From Cepaea nemoralis (taxonomy: Eukaryota; Mollusca; Gastropoda; Stylommatophora; Helicidae): a stretch of DNA of 64,000 nt. The position numbers were made by a program, and so were the translations under genes. Shown one piece after another: positions 35,807-46,558 of this stretch. The notes under the pieces were generated by a model, which was not told the origin of the DNA, made no database searches, and saw only the letters and a list, made by a program, of their open reading frames with translations. The stretch is from NCBI GenBank assembly GCA_014155875.1, contig JACEFZ010017423.1:225819-289818 (forward strand), given 5' to 3'. Numbering within the stretch: the stretch's first letter is position 1; every line of letters begins with the position of its first letter.

Positions 35807-36029
35807 ACGAGTGCAGTTTTCTCGAAGATACCCTGCGGCTTGTCGCTGGAGTTGCGTAGTTCGTACTTTGTGCGGCGCTTTCTGTAAACACCCCCCCCCC
35901 CCCCCCCCCCAGCGGAAAGATACTGCGCCATATGAGATAAAACCCGCTAAGACGAAGACGATCGTCTTACCGTTTAACAGATTTAGGTCCAAACAAATGG
36001 TAGGTTTAGACCTTCAAAAATGGATGAAC
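35807..36029 (+). repeat. Unit body start with C-run
   Basis: A C-run at 35889-35910 interrupts the stretch after S1. The body breaks off at about 36025. Confidence 0.65.
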
Positions 36030-36640
36030 TCTAAGATCTTGTCTTGACCACGCCATGTACCTAATTTATCCAGGTATTTACTTGTTTGTCTTCCCCTTGT
36101 TCTTTTCCCCTTAATCTTGTCAGTTGTCACCGAGATCTCCCATTTATTTCTTCAATTAACGATTTCTGTTTGTTTCGTGTAGGACTTGGTCATTAGTTTT
36201 TCTGTCTGTCCATGGTATTCTTTGCATTTTCCCCAGAAACCCTATTTTTAGCCATTAGACGTTTTTCCGCTTGTCTGCTAATTATCCACGCTTCACGTCC
36301 ATACAAAAGTACAGGTTCTATGAAGAACCTCAATACGCTATTTCTCTTTGCAATTGACATCTCTTTATCGCTCAGTATGTTTCCCGTCTGGCAAAAGGCT
36401 ACATTCGCCATGGAGATTCGTGTTTTAATCTCGTCAAAGCACCTCCTATCAGATGATATGACTGTTCCGAGATAGTTGTACCAATTCACTTCTTTACCAA
36501 AATATTACATTGTAGTACTTCCTTCTTCCTAGTGACGACCATAATCTGTGTCTGCATACAATGTATTTGTAAACCTAGTTGGTCAATATGTACAACAACC
36601 GAATCTACTAAATGTTGCAGATCCTGCTAATTGTCTGCAA
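36030..36640 (-). mobile_element. LINE-B fragment (antisense)
   Basis: The minus strand reads a stretch with NYLGTVI, then TRISMANVAF, then YGREAW, LMAKN and so on (36489-36193), the segment just downstream of the RT core. Sequence to 36640 continues into the VVTR-like and acidic stretches. Frames are broken by small indels. Confidence 0.78.
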
Positions 36641-37225
36641 TCATTACTGTATCATCTGCATATCTAATGTTATTAATGTTATGTCACCCAGTGGTTATTC
36701 CTATCATATATAATGTTGCTGATGTCACTCCGCCAATGGTGATTGCCCTGATGTCTAATATGATTGATGTTATGTCTCTCCCCCCTTCCTCCCCCGATTG
36801 TGATTCCTCTCATATCTAATGTGATTGATGTCACGTCCGCCACTGATAATTCTTCTCATATCTATTGTGATTGATCTTATATCCCCCAATTATGATTCCT
36901 CTCATATCTAATATTATTGATTTCATGTCCCCCAATGGTGATTCTCTAATAACTTAAGTTATTGATGTTACGTCCTCTAATTGTTATTCCTTTTATATCT
37001 ATTATTATTTATGTCACGTCTCCCACTTGGGATGTCTCTCATGTCTAATGTTATTGATGTCACGACCCCCAATGATGAGTCCTCTCATGTCTAATGTTAT
37101 TGATGTCACGACCCCCAATGGCGACTCCTTTCATATCTAATCTTATTGATGTCACTTCCCCCGATGGTGATTCCGCTAATATTTAATGTCATTGATGGTA
37201 TGTCCCTCATTGATGATTCCTCTCT
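36641..37225. repeat. 46-bp minisatellite, 12 units (largest array)
   Basis: Twelve recognisable units with core 'tctaatgttattgatgt' and 'cccccaatggtgattcctct', spaced about 46 bp with small indels. On the minus strand each unit resembles the residues leading into LINE-B INNIRYADD. Because 46 is not a multiple of three, no frame is kept across units. Confidence 0.9.
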
Positions 37226-37578
37226 TGTCCTCTTTAGCACAGACTGCAAGATGCCCCAACCATTGTGCTACTCTATTTGTTAATCAGACACAACAAAGAG
37301 AAGAGTAACTCTCATCAGATGATGCCAGTTCACATTATGTGCTCATATTATGAGATAGGTAAAACCAGGGCAACGGGAAAGCTGAAGGGGAGGACAGCCA
37401 GGGAGAGAACAAGAGAGTAGATGCTGGACAGTTTGACATCATGGCATGGAGGAACGTCTGTAACGGGAATGAGTGGGGGTACACTAGACAGAAGGCTGTG
37501 GACGGACATGGCCACCAACGGTATACGGCATGGACTACAGAAAGAAGAGGACACATACAAAATGGTTATTATAATTTA
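37226..37578 (+). mobile_element. LC copy 5
   Basis: The LC fragment without a preceding TTG/TTA array; the minisatellite stands in its place. It ends with tattataattta (37567-37578), the left TSD of LINE-A. Confidence 0.72.
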
Positions 37579-38614
37579 GACACTGTGAGCTGTGGGTTTT
37601 GTGTGAAATGCTTTTGAATCTGCCCGAGGTTTTGTGGAACGTGACTGTATGTTCTGAGCGATGGCAGCTGGCTATGTCCCAGAGTTGACCGGCTTTTGCC
37701 TTATGCAGAAATGCGTGGCTGCTGGGCTTCTGGTTGACTGCCACTGCCATCGAAGATGAACTGTATTTTCGTGGACTGTGTGGGTGAACATCTAGGAAAC
37801 ATCCAGATGGGAAAATGACTGCCGATTCCATCAGAGATCGACTGGATGTTTCGTGGGGGACTATTGTGTTGATGTGTCAGGTCTTAGTCAGATATGACTG
37901 AGCTACCGTATAACAGTAGACGGTACTACCTGGTTTATGTTAGCGCCGAACGTAGGGCGGCGCTTACCAAACCCGACACCCCACATTGTGCCAACGGCTT
38001 CGGGCGGAAGAGCGCAATTGGGAGGGTACAAGCCTTACCCTGGTGCGAGGAAATGCAAGCTAAAGACAAAATGTCATGGCAGGGCAGACCAGGCCCTAAG
38101 CCTTGGTTGGCGGCTGGTCTAGGATCGAAGCTCCGACAGGCGGACAGTTAGAGCATTGCTTTGCTGATCCGGCAGCTTCTGCAGCTTGTCTTGTTCCAGA
38201 TGTAGGGGTGTTACCTTTCCTCTGGAGTGAACTAGGCAGGCCGAGAGAGGGATCATGCTGCATGGGCAACACATGATCTCTATTTTAGCCCAGGCTTTGT
38301 GCTATGGAGAGGCAATAACTCCACCCCTGGTCTTAACTGGTCTCGGAATCAAAGCGAGAGGCAACTGTTACGGGTTATAAGTCCTTGTCAGTTGGCGTAG
38401 ACATGGGGCGCCACGCGTTGCCTCTGACGGTGGGAGACACCTACAGGTGTCACTGATCAGCTACCGCCCGCCTCAAGCTGGGCAGCCCCCGGCCAATTGG
38501 GTGCTGATCCGCCACAGCCTGCCTGCTTCAATGGGTGCTTGGGGCTAGAACAAAATCTGAATCGCAGGCTGTAAATCCAATGCACCAGGTACAAACAAAA
38601 ATAAAAATAGAAAC
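37579..38614 (+). other. LINE-A 5' untranslated region
   Basis: About 1.04 kb, GC-richer than its surroundings, with only short frames. Parts recur antisense at 12380-12790, and a related sequence may stand at 59340-59957. It should contain the internal promoter usual for LINEs; no specific element is identified. Confidence 0.7.
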
Positions 38615-39550
38615 CTCAAGCTACGGCTTGCAACCTGGATCGTGAGAACCATGTGTCCAGGATTTTCCACTGACTTGACCAATATTGACGATGTGAGAAA
38701 AACGGCTGTGATTGATGCCGAACTCAATCGTCTTAACATTGATATTGCTGGCCTGCAGGAGACTCGCCTCGCTGAGGAAGGGTCACTCAGGGAAAACAAT
38801 TACACCTTTTTCTGAAGGGTAGAGGGCAGGCAGAAAAAAGGCAACACGGTGTGGGCTCTGCAGTGAAGAATTCGCTACTGGGAATGATTGAAATTCCAGC
38901 AGGAGGAAATGAAAGACTATTATCCCTGCGCTTGGCAACCTTCTTGTGGGTTTGCCACCATTATTACTGCATATGCACCGACACTTGATTCCTCTGATGA
39001 TGTGAAGGATTCGTTCTATGAGGAGTTAGACTCCGTGATCAAGGCAGTTCCTAAATCTAACTACATTTATATGCTCGGTGATTTCAATGCTCGTGTGGGC
39101 ACGGACTCGAGTTCATGGCCAGTGTGCCTTGGAAAATACAACATCGGTCGCATGAATGATAATGGGCAAAGGCTGTTAGAGCATTGCACCAGTAATGACC
39201 TATGTATTAAAAACTCCTTTTTTAAAACAAAAGAGATGCATAAGGTCACATGGAAACATTTAAGATCCGGCCATTGGCACCAGCTGGACTTCATCATCAC
39301 ACGGAGACAACATCTGAACCATATATCATTGACTCGATGTTACCACAGTGCTGTCTGTGATACAGATCATTCTTCTGTTGTTGCAAGGGTTAGACTGAGA
39401 CCAAAGAGAATCTACACAGCTAAACACAAATCTAGCCCTAGAATTAATATTATTAACACTCACGATCCTGAAAAGTGCTTTCAGTTTCAACAGCAAATTG
39501 AAGACGCGTTCACTGATACACCAGAAAATTCTACAGTAAATAAAAAGTAG
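38615..39550 (+). pseudogene. LINE-A AP-like endonuclease domain
   Basis: This domain nicks target DNA for target-primed reverse transcription. It starts with RLATWIVRTM (the family has ATWNVR, so the Asn is replaced by Ile), then AGLQETRL with the catalytic Glu. Further motifs are APTLD, LGDFNARVG (Asp and Asn of the active site), LDFIITR and DTDHSSV with the terminal catalytic Asp-His pair. An in-frame TGA at 38813, a local frame change to about 38930 and a TAG at 39548-39550 break it. All major motifs except the first Asn are still visible. Confidence 0.85.
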
Positions 39551-41287
39551 GGTCAAATTAAGGAAACTCTTTATAAAACTGCTGTAGGGGTTTACGGCAC
39601 TGTGGATCATAAGAGGCAGGACTGGTTTGCGGCAAACAGCGAGACTCTGCAGCCCTTGATTGATAAGAAGAAGAAAGCTCTCTTAAGAAACAAGGAAAGA
39701 CCAACGCGTAACACTCTGAGTAAGCTAAGGAAAGCTAAGAAGGATGTGCAAAAGGCTGCCAGGCAGTGTGCAAATGATTATTGGATCAAGTTATGTGAGT
39801 CCATTCAAATCGCAAGTGATAAGGGAAACATAAGAAGCATGTACGAAGGAATAAAGAAAGCCTATGGTCCAGTGATCAAAAGAAGTGCACCATTGAAAAC
39901 CAAGACTGGAGAAATCATCACTGATAAGAAACAGCAGATAGACAGATGGGTAGATCTCTATTCAGAGCTTTACTCAAGTGAGACCAAACTAGCGGATGAT
40001 GCCCTCAACGCCATAGAGGCTCTACCAACTCTTGACCACCTGGACACGCTTCCCACCATAACAGAAGTTAAGTGTGCTATAAATGAACTTGCATCTGGCA
40101 AGGCTCCAGGTAAGCATGGGATTCCAATAGAGGTTATCAGGAGTGGGCAAGACACACTTACTCTACAGATCCACCAGCTATTAGAGCTATGCTGGCGAGA
40201 AGGACAAGTCCCACAGGATTTCAAAGATTCAAGCATCATAACACTGTACAAGAACAAGGGCGATCGGAGCGACTGCAACAACTATAGGGGTATCTGACTT
40301 ATGTGTATTGTTGGAAAAGTATTTGCCAGAATTGTTCTGCGAAGACTTCAAGTCCTAGGAGATCAAGTCTACCCCGAATCACAGTGTGGCTTTCGACAGA
40401 ACCTGTCTACCATTGATATGATATTCTCATTGCGACAAATGCAAGAAAAATGCCGTGAACAGAATCAACCACTGTTTATTGCTCTCATCGACCCCACAAA
40501 GGCATTTGATTTGGTCAGTCGTGACGGTCTGTTCAAGGCACTAAAGAAGATTGGCTGCCCACCAACTCTTCTGTCCATTGTGAAATCGTTCCACACAGGC
40601 ATGAAGGGTATAATCAAGTTTGATGGTTCAACTTCTGAAGAATTTGAAATCAAGAGTGGAGTTAAGCAAGGTTGTGTACTAGCTCCCACCCTCTTTGGAA
40701 TATACTTTTCACTTCTACTGAAATATGCCTTTCGTGATCAGGATGGTGGTATATACATTCACTCACGCTCAGATGGTGGCTTTTACAATGCTCAGAGATT
40801 GAAGGCTAAGACCAAAATTAGGAGGGTACTGATCATAGAGTTGCTTTTTGCAGACGATGCTGCAGTTACGACCCACTCTGGGGAAGAATTACAATGTCTA
40901 CTATCTGCATTCTCCAATGCTTGTTCTGAATTTGGTTTAACAATTAGCAAAAAGAAGACACAGATTATGTCACAAGGTGCACATGGGGTACCATCAATCT
41001 TTATTGACGACGCCGAACTAGAGATAGTAGACCATTTTACATATCTAGGATCAGTGGTAAATAGCAAATTATCCCTAGATCAGGTAATCAACATCCGGAT
41101 TGGTAAGGCAGCAACAACAATGAACGTGTTAAGAAAAAGAGTCTCGGAGAACAGGAAGCTTACTGCCAAAACAAAAGTCCTTGTCTATCAAGCCTGTGTC
41201 CTTAGTACTCTTCTCTATGGCAGTGAAACCTGGACAACTTACTCACACCAAGAGAAAAATTTAAACGGCTTTCATTCTTGGTATTAA
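39551..41287 (+). pseudogene. LINE-A reverse transcriptase domain
   Basis: In the same frame as the endonuclease. Visible in order: QDWFAAN linker, SGKAPGKHG, IITLYKNKGDRSDC, NNYRGI, a TGA stop (40295-40297, a single-base nonsense change), QCGFRQ, LIDPTKAFD (motif A, catalytic Asp), VKQGCVLAP, LLFADDAAV (motif C, FADD), FTYLGS and LYGSETW. The catalytic aspartates are intact. The frame ends at 41287 because about 20 bp are missing, compared with the copy at 49160-49735, which keeps the sequence coding for RCLRRILG. Confidence 0.9.
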
Positions 41288-41756
41288 GTGGCAAGACAAA
41301 ATCACAAATACTGAAGTATTGGAAAGATCAGGTTGAGTGACAGTTTATTCCATGCTCAGTCTTCGTAGACTTAGATGGATAGGACATCTTAGGAAGATGG
41401 ATGATGGTAGAATACCAAAGGATATCTTTTTTGGTGGATTACAGATGGGTAAGTGGTCTCAGGGTCGGCCTCTACTACGATACAAAGATGTGTGTAAGCG
41501 GGACATGATTGATACAGGCATTGATAATGCACATTGGGAGCAAGTCGCCGCTGAACGTGTTGCATGGAGGGCAAACATGTGAAATGGAATAAAGACAAAG
41601 GAGAAAATTATTGCAGATAAGTCACACACCGAGCGTTTGAGACGTAAGATGGTGCATGATGGTGGAAATGACAACGTGTTCACATGCACCCACTGTGAAC
41701 GGATATTTACAGCGCAAATTGGCCTTATCAGTCACACTCACTACCGCCATAGGTAA
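41288..41756 (+). pseudogene. LINE-A C-terminal region with C2H2 finger
   Basis: Continues after the deletion: LRRLRWIGHL, RPLLRYKDVCKRDM and WEQVAAERVAW, then a stop (TGA near 41580). It goes on in the same frame family with a zinc finger of spacing C-x2-C-x12-H-x4-H (from VFTCTHC to ISHTHYRH, about 41675-41750). The finger is a known addition at the end of some invertebrate LINE proteins and probably binds nucleic acid. It is intact apart from the stop before it. Confidence 0.85.
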
Positions 41757-42038
41757 AAGTTATTATGCCTTTTTAAAGCACAAACTATCGTCTGTCAAGA
41801 CGGCAAGGTGCCAATGAAAATGAATGAAATTGTGTTGACATTCTGGCGGCCTCATTATGCACAGTGTATCTGTGCGGGCTGTTGTTTGTCGAGACACCTG
41901 TTTTTTCCACTTTTCACATTGGGCTGTGGGGAGCATTTTATGTGATATTCACAGGCACAGGAACGGAGCATAATGGGGACGACCCGTTGCTGTGAAGTTG
42001 GAACTGTGACTAACTAACTAACTAACTATTATAATTTA

Positions 42039-42340
42039 ATTGGATGGACCAGTGAACAAGCAGGTCTATCCAACGAGAACTCAGAATTGTAAAATAAAAT
42101 GGTTATTAAGATTTAAAACAAAATGAGAAAATGAAATTCAAAACAATTTCTTTCCATAGGTGAATTTAAACACAAAAGCCACATACAATATGTTACCCGA
42201 TAGATTGCCTGGCATATTTCGCTGCATCCCGTCAAGTGACGAGACGAGATGCTGGGAAATATACCAGACAGTAAATGGTGTCACATATTGTTCAAGACTT
42301 CTGTGTTTAAAGAAAATTAAATGTTTTGGAGATGTATGAC
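42039..42340 (+). repeat. Hairpin module H4
   Basis: Inverted repeat at about 42204-42271, left arm 'attgcctggcatatttcg', right arm 'gggaaatataccagaca', each with changes. It resumes the unit directly after the LINE-A TSD. Confidence 0.75.
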
Positions 42341-42712
<372 letters not shown>

Positions 42713-43204
42713 AAACTGCAGACGTTTGAGTTAGTATCGCATATCTGTAGGAATCATTGGGATGCGAGGCAACAGTAATCTTCTGCTTTAAATTTCACAT
42801 GTAAACTTGTAACTTCGGTGATATTGTTCAGAGTTAGAGAATTGGAATATTGCTTGCTGGAAAATGCATTTTGTGAAAAGTCCTAACTGAGAGCTCGCTA
42901 AGTGGATGTCATCTGCAGACTGGCCTCTCCTTGTTTGCATGGGGAGTGGCATGTGGCGAAAGAAATTCCCAATATACGAGTGTGAGGCTAAGCAGCCATG
43001 TGCAGGACGTGATGATTCCTTTGGTGAGCCCAGCACCAGAACTGTATATGTTGGCTCTGCAATTATGGAAGCCTCCTTGGATGGCGGACTTGTCCCATGG
43101 TCTGCCCCTGCCTTCCCTTGAGGACTGACAGTGATGTCTTCGGCTCTTCTAACCTGACCAGCTGGGATGTAGGTGACACCACAAAAGTGAAAGTCGAAAG
43201 TCCG
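42713..43204 (+). repeat. Repeat shared with 2050-2305 and 50780-51030
   Basis: The longest copy of this repeat. It holds an open frame of about 70 codons (42906-43121, with CMGSGMWRKK and GGLVPW) not recognised as a known protein. It continues into a tandem repeat of coding appearance. I suspect a retroelement ORF1 or a captured gene piece; both are unproven. Confidence 0.45.
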
Positions 43205-43500
43205 TCGAAAAACCCAGGAAAGTTAACTCGGTCAAGAAACGCACGCAGAAATTGGATTTGTCTGCCTAAAGGCACAGTATCGCAGCTCTGCTGTAAACAG
43301 GCACAACACAATTACCTCCGAGTCGGAGTCAAAAGGTCCTTCGAAAAAACCCAGGAAGGTTAACCCGGTCAACAAACGCCCGCTAAAGTCGAATGTGTCA
43401 TCCAAAAGGCGCAGTATCGCAGCTTCGCTGCAAACAGGCACAACACGATCACGTCCGAAAGAAGACTGCGGATGGACTCAGAAGACGATGAACATATGAA
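43205..43500 (+). repeat. 136-bp tandem repeat, 2 units
   Basis: 'tcgaaaaa...cccaggaa' starts at 43205 and again at 43341. Translated, both units give a basic Ser/Lys/Pro-rich peptide (KKPRKVNPV and SKRRSIAA in the second). A single antisense unit stands at 48790-48960. It could be a nucleic-acid-binding protein segment. Confidence 0.55.
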
Positions 43501-44384
43501 CATATTTGTCTTTGCTAGTGTCAAATATAACGGCAGCGTTAAGGAAACCATCAGCGACTATCGTAATCCACCTGTGTATCAAAGATGAACATGGATATCG
43601 TGTGTTTCTTCGCGCCATTCGAGGTCTCAACGACCATATTTGCTATCATTATGAGGCACGTGAACATGTGCCTGCCAAAAATACTAAATCTTCAAGAAAA
43701 TTCGCTATTGAACATATATATATATATATTACACAAGATATATTATCCCGTATGCAGACTGCACTTCTTTGTGATATTATCTACCACATGAGGTCACATA
43801 CTGGCAATCTAAGATATCACAATTATTTAAATTTATTTTAGTAGATATTGATCACCGTAGTTATATGTTTGTTTATATATTATGCTAACGGTTCATCAAA
43901 CTAACCATTTGCATTACGTTACCTTCTTTTGTACTCAAATAAATTAGTTTTTCTTGTCTCCCTTGTTCCAAAAAACCATCGTTTCAATTTATTTCCCTTG
44001 GAACTAAGTATTTCAATTATATAGATGTCTACATTTTTACCTCTGAAATATTACAATGATTGAAACGAGTTGCAATATTCATATGAGAAATAACGGCTGC
44101 AGCAGGATGTAACAATAGGAATCTAAAAACAGTTAGGTATGTGTAACTCCTGCGAAAAAGTGAAATACACTAAACACGGACAGAGTGTACATATATACCT
44201 TACAACCAACTCCACAATGTTAAGAATGTATAATAAAATATAAAAAAAATAATAATAAGTACACTACGACACAACGACACAACGACAGACGCGAAAGTTG
44301 ACACTGGGGTCTATTTGAACCCCATGGTAGTTCTAGGGTTAAATGTCGTTAATGTGGTATCAGACTTGGTGCATTATATACGTT
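43501..44384 (+). repeat. Unit body to G-run stretch
   Basis: The palindrome module with longer spacing at about 43655-43677 (aggcacgtgaacatgtgcct), a TA run at 43716-43729, the 48-bp module near 43768 and 'gacagacgcgaaag' at 44284. The G-run is missing here. Confidence 0.7.
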
Positions 44385-44561
44385 GACTAACCGTTCAGGA
44401 AACAATGGCAAAACTACTGAATGTAAACTTGTATACAAAAACGACCTGAGGTTGGGATTGATCGCAATGTCCAGCAAACTCCACATTTTCTATTTAAACA
44501 TGAATGTCTAGAAAAGATAACTATGGAGGAAAGGTTACCATCATCATCATCATTGTCATTA
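44385..44561 (+). mobile_element. S2-like SINE fragment and LINE flank
   Basis: 'cgttcaggaaacaatggcaa' and 'ctactgaatgtaaac' as in 14160 and 19959, followed by 'ctagaaaagataactatgg' as in those copies. Confidence 0.55.
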
Positions 44562-44786
44562 TCATAATGTGCCTTGCCGATAAGAGTGAGTGGTCATGTT
44601 TTGCCATCTCACACGATCAGCAGAGTCGAGAATCAGCTCTGTATTCTTGTCTAGACCATGCCACGTGGCCAAGCCATTCAGGTATTTATTTCTCTGCCTC
44701 CCCCTTGTTCTTAGCCACTCAATCTTGCCAGTTGTTACCAAGTTTATTTGTTCTCTTAACGTTGCCAAGATATTGTGACTGTATAC
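44562..44786 (-). mobile_element. LINE-B C-terminal fragment (antisense)
   Basis: The reverse complement follows the LINE-B 3' end: an HATW-like stretch, DRVRWQNM and the 'ggccaagcc' stretch. A (CAT)n run at its left (44540-44560) would be the 3' tail of this copy. It abuts a sense LINE-B, giving a back-to-back arrangement. Confidence 0.75.
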
Positions 44787-44789
44787 GCA

Positions 44790-46024
44790 TAATTATCATG
44801 CAGAGAGTTAGGAGGAAAATACAACCTGAAATAGGAGAAGAACAATGTGGGTTTGTAGAAGGCAAGGGTACAGTAAATGCTGTGTATGTACTGAGAACCG
44901 TAATCGAACGTTCTATAGAAGTAAACAAAGACCTACACCTTTGCTTTATTGACTACACAAAGGCTTTCGATAAAGTGAGACATGTCAACATGATAAGGAT
45001 GCTTGAAGATCTACAAATTGATGGAAAAGATCTTAGACTTGTAAAAAACATATATTGGAAACAACAAGCTGCCATAAGAGTTGATAATGAAGTAAGCCAA
45101 TATCAGCCTATTAAGAGAGGTGTGAGACAGGGATGTGTAATGTCTCCAGATCTGTTTTCCCTGTACAGTGAAAGTATTTTCAGAAATATTGAAGATATGG
45201 AAGGAATCAACATTGGGGGACGATGCATCAATAACATTAGATATGCAGATGATACAGTCTTGATTGCAGACAATGAACAAGATCTGCAAAATTTAGTAGA
45301 TGCGATTGTTACACACAGTGAACAACGCGGGTTAGAATTAAATTGTAAAATGACACAGATTATGGTCGTCACTAGGAAGAACGAAATACCATAATGTAAT
45401 ATACAAGTAAATGGGAATATTCTACAACAAGTGAATAGGTACAATTATCTCGGAACAGTAATAACATCTGATGGGAGATGCCTTGAAGAGATTAGAACAA
45501 GAATCGCCATGGCAAAAGTAGCATTTAGCAAGATGAAAAACATACTGACCAATAAAAAGATGTCAATTGAAACGAGAAAAAGAGTGTTGAGGTGCTACAT
45601 AGAACCTGTTTTTTTTATACGGATGTGAAGCTTGGACAATGAGCAGTCAAGCTGAAAAACATCTGATGGCTGTAGAAATGTGGTTTCTGAGGAAAATGCA
45701 AAGAATACCATGGACAGCCAGAAAGACCAATGAACAAGTCCTTCAAGAAACAAATGAAGATCGTAAACTGATTAGAGACATTAGACGCAGACAGTCAAAA
45801 TGTTTTGGGCATGTTATGAGAAGAAATGAATTGGAGAACTTAGTGACAACTGGCAAGATCGAGGGGAACAGACCAAGGGGAAGACCTAGAAGCAAATACC
45901 TGGATGGCTTGGCCTCGTGGCATGGCCGAGACAGAAACACTAAGCTGATCCACGACTCTGGTGATCGAGTGAGATGGCAAAACATGACCGCCCACGCTTA
46001 CCGGCATGGCACATGATGGATGGA
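44790..46024 (+). mobile_element. LINE-B, 5'-truncated copy
   Basis: Begins inside the reverse transcriptase (MQRVRRKIQPE) and runs to the end of the protein and an ATGG-type tail (46012-46024). The 5' junction is against an antisense LINE-B piece, so no clear TSD can be read. Confidence 0.85.
44800..46016 (+). pseudogene. LINE-B reverse transcriptase, C-terminal two thirds
   Basis: Motif order: EEQCGFVEGKGT, CFIDYTKAFDKVRH (motif A with catalytic Asp), RGVRQGCVMSPDLFS, INNIRYADDTVLIAD (YADD, motif C), QIMVVTR, a TAA stop at about 45394, NYLGTVITSDGR, a one-base frameshift in a T-run near 45615, SSQAEKHLMAVEMWF, IPWTARKTN, CFGHVMRR, RPRGRPRSKYLDGLASW and AYRHGT. The catalytic residues are present. 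A stop and a frameshift disable it. It is closely related to 57474-59301. Confidence 0.88.
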
Positions 46025-46162
46025 TGGACAACATGGTAAGCATTGTGATTTGCAGATTGTTGTTTTGAAGCATGACTTGATTTTACTTCATGGTTAATTT
46101 AAAGTTCAGTTGATAACATTACCAGCATTGTTGATTGGAGAATCTTATTTTGACTTTTACTA
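46025..46162. other. Short stretch, nothing recognised
   Basis: 138 bp between the LINE-B tail and the S1 module, without matches in the window. Confidence 0.4.
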
Positions 46163-46290
46163 GCATGATGGAGAGACATTTAAATAGACTTATATGGGTG
46201 TAAAGTTCTAGCCAGGACAAGCGAAGTTGTTACGCCACCTGCCGCGAGTTCCGAATATTGTGGGTTCGATTCCGGCTTACTTCGTTCGGT
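46163..46290 (+). mobile_element. S1 copy 8
   Basis: Only the end of the LINE stub is left. A box 46219-46229 (aagcgaagttg) and B box 46263-46273 (ggttcgattcc), 44 nt apart. Confidence 0.7.
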
Positions 46291-46547
46291 TCACGAGAGC
46301 AGGTTTCTCGGAGAAACCCTGCGGCTTGTCGCTGGAGTTGCGTAGTTCGTACTTTGTGCGACGCTGTCAGTAACCTGCCCCACGGAAAGATACTTCGCCA
46401 TATTGCATAAAACCAGGAGCAGTGAAGTCGATTCTCTTGTCTTTTAACAGATTCAGGTCCAAACAAAGAGTAGGTTTTGACCTCACAAATCATGGATGGC
46501 TAAAAATTGTAAGTAAGAAGGTTTTGTCACAGTTATGACTTAATGCC
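46291..46547 (+). repeat. Unit body start
   Basis: Normal body to 'taatgccgagacagcgat', interrupted at 46559 by LINE-R. Confidence 0.72.
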
Positions 46548-46558
46548 GAGACAGCGAT

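Larger units (their letters stand above)
37579..42026 (+). mobile_element. LINE-A, full-length insertion (4.45 kb)
   Basis: Exact 12-bp TSD tattataattta (37567-37578 and 42027-42038) around a 5' untranslated region of about 1 kb, one long coding region (endonuclease, reverse transcriptase, C2H2 finger) and a TAAC-type tail at 42007-42026. It sits in the flank of an LC copy and is the most complete element in the window. The coding region is inactivated by stops, frameshifts and a short deletion. An ORF1 was not found. The clade is left open (an RTE/Jockey-like APE LINE). Confidence 0.92.

Noticed and set aside
36641..37225. CRISPR-like or regulatory array at the 12-unit minisatellite
   Set aside because: Units are contiguous, diverged and traceable to LINE-B antisense coding.
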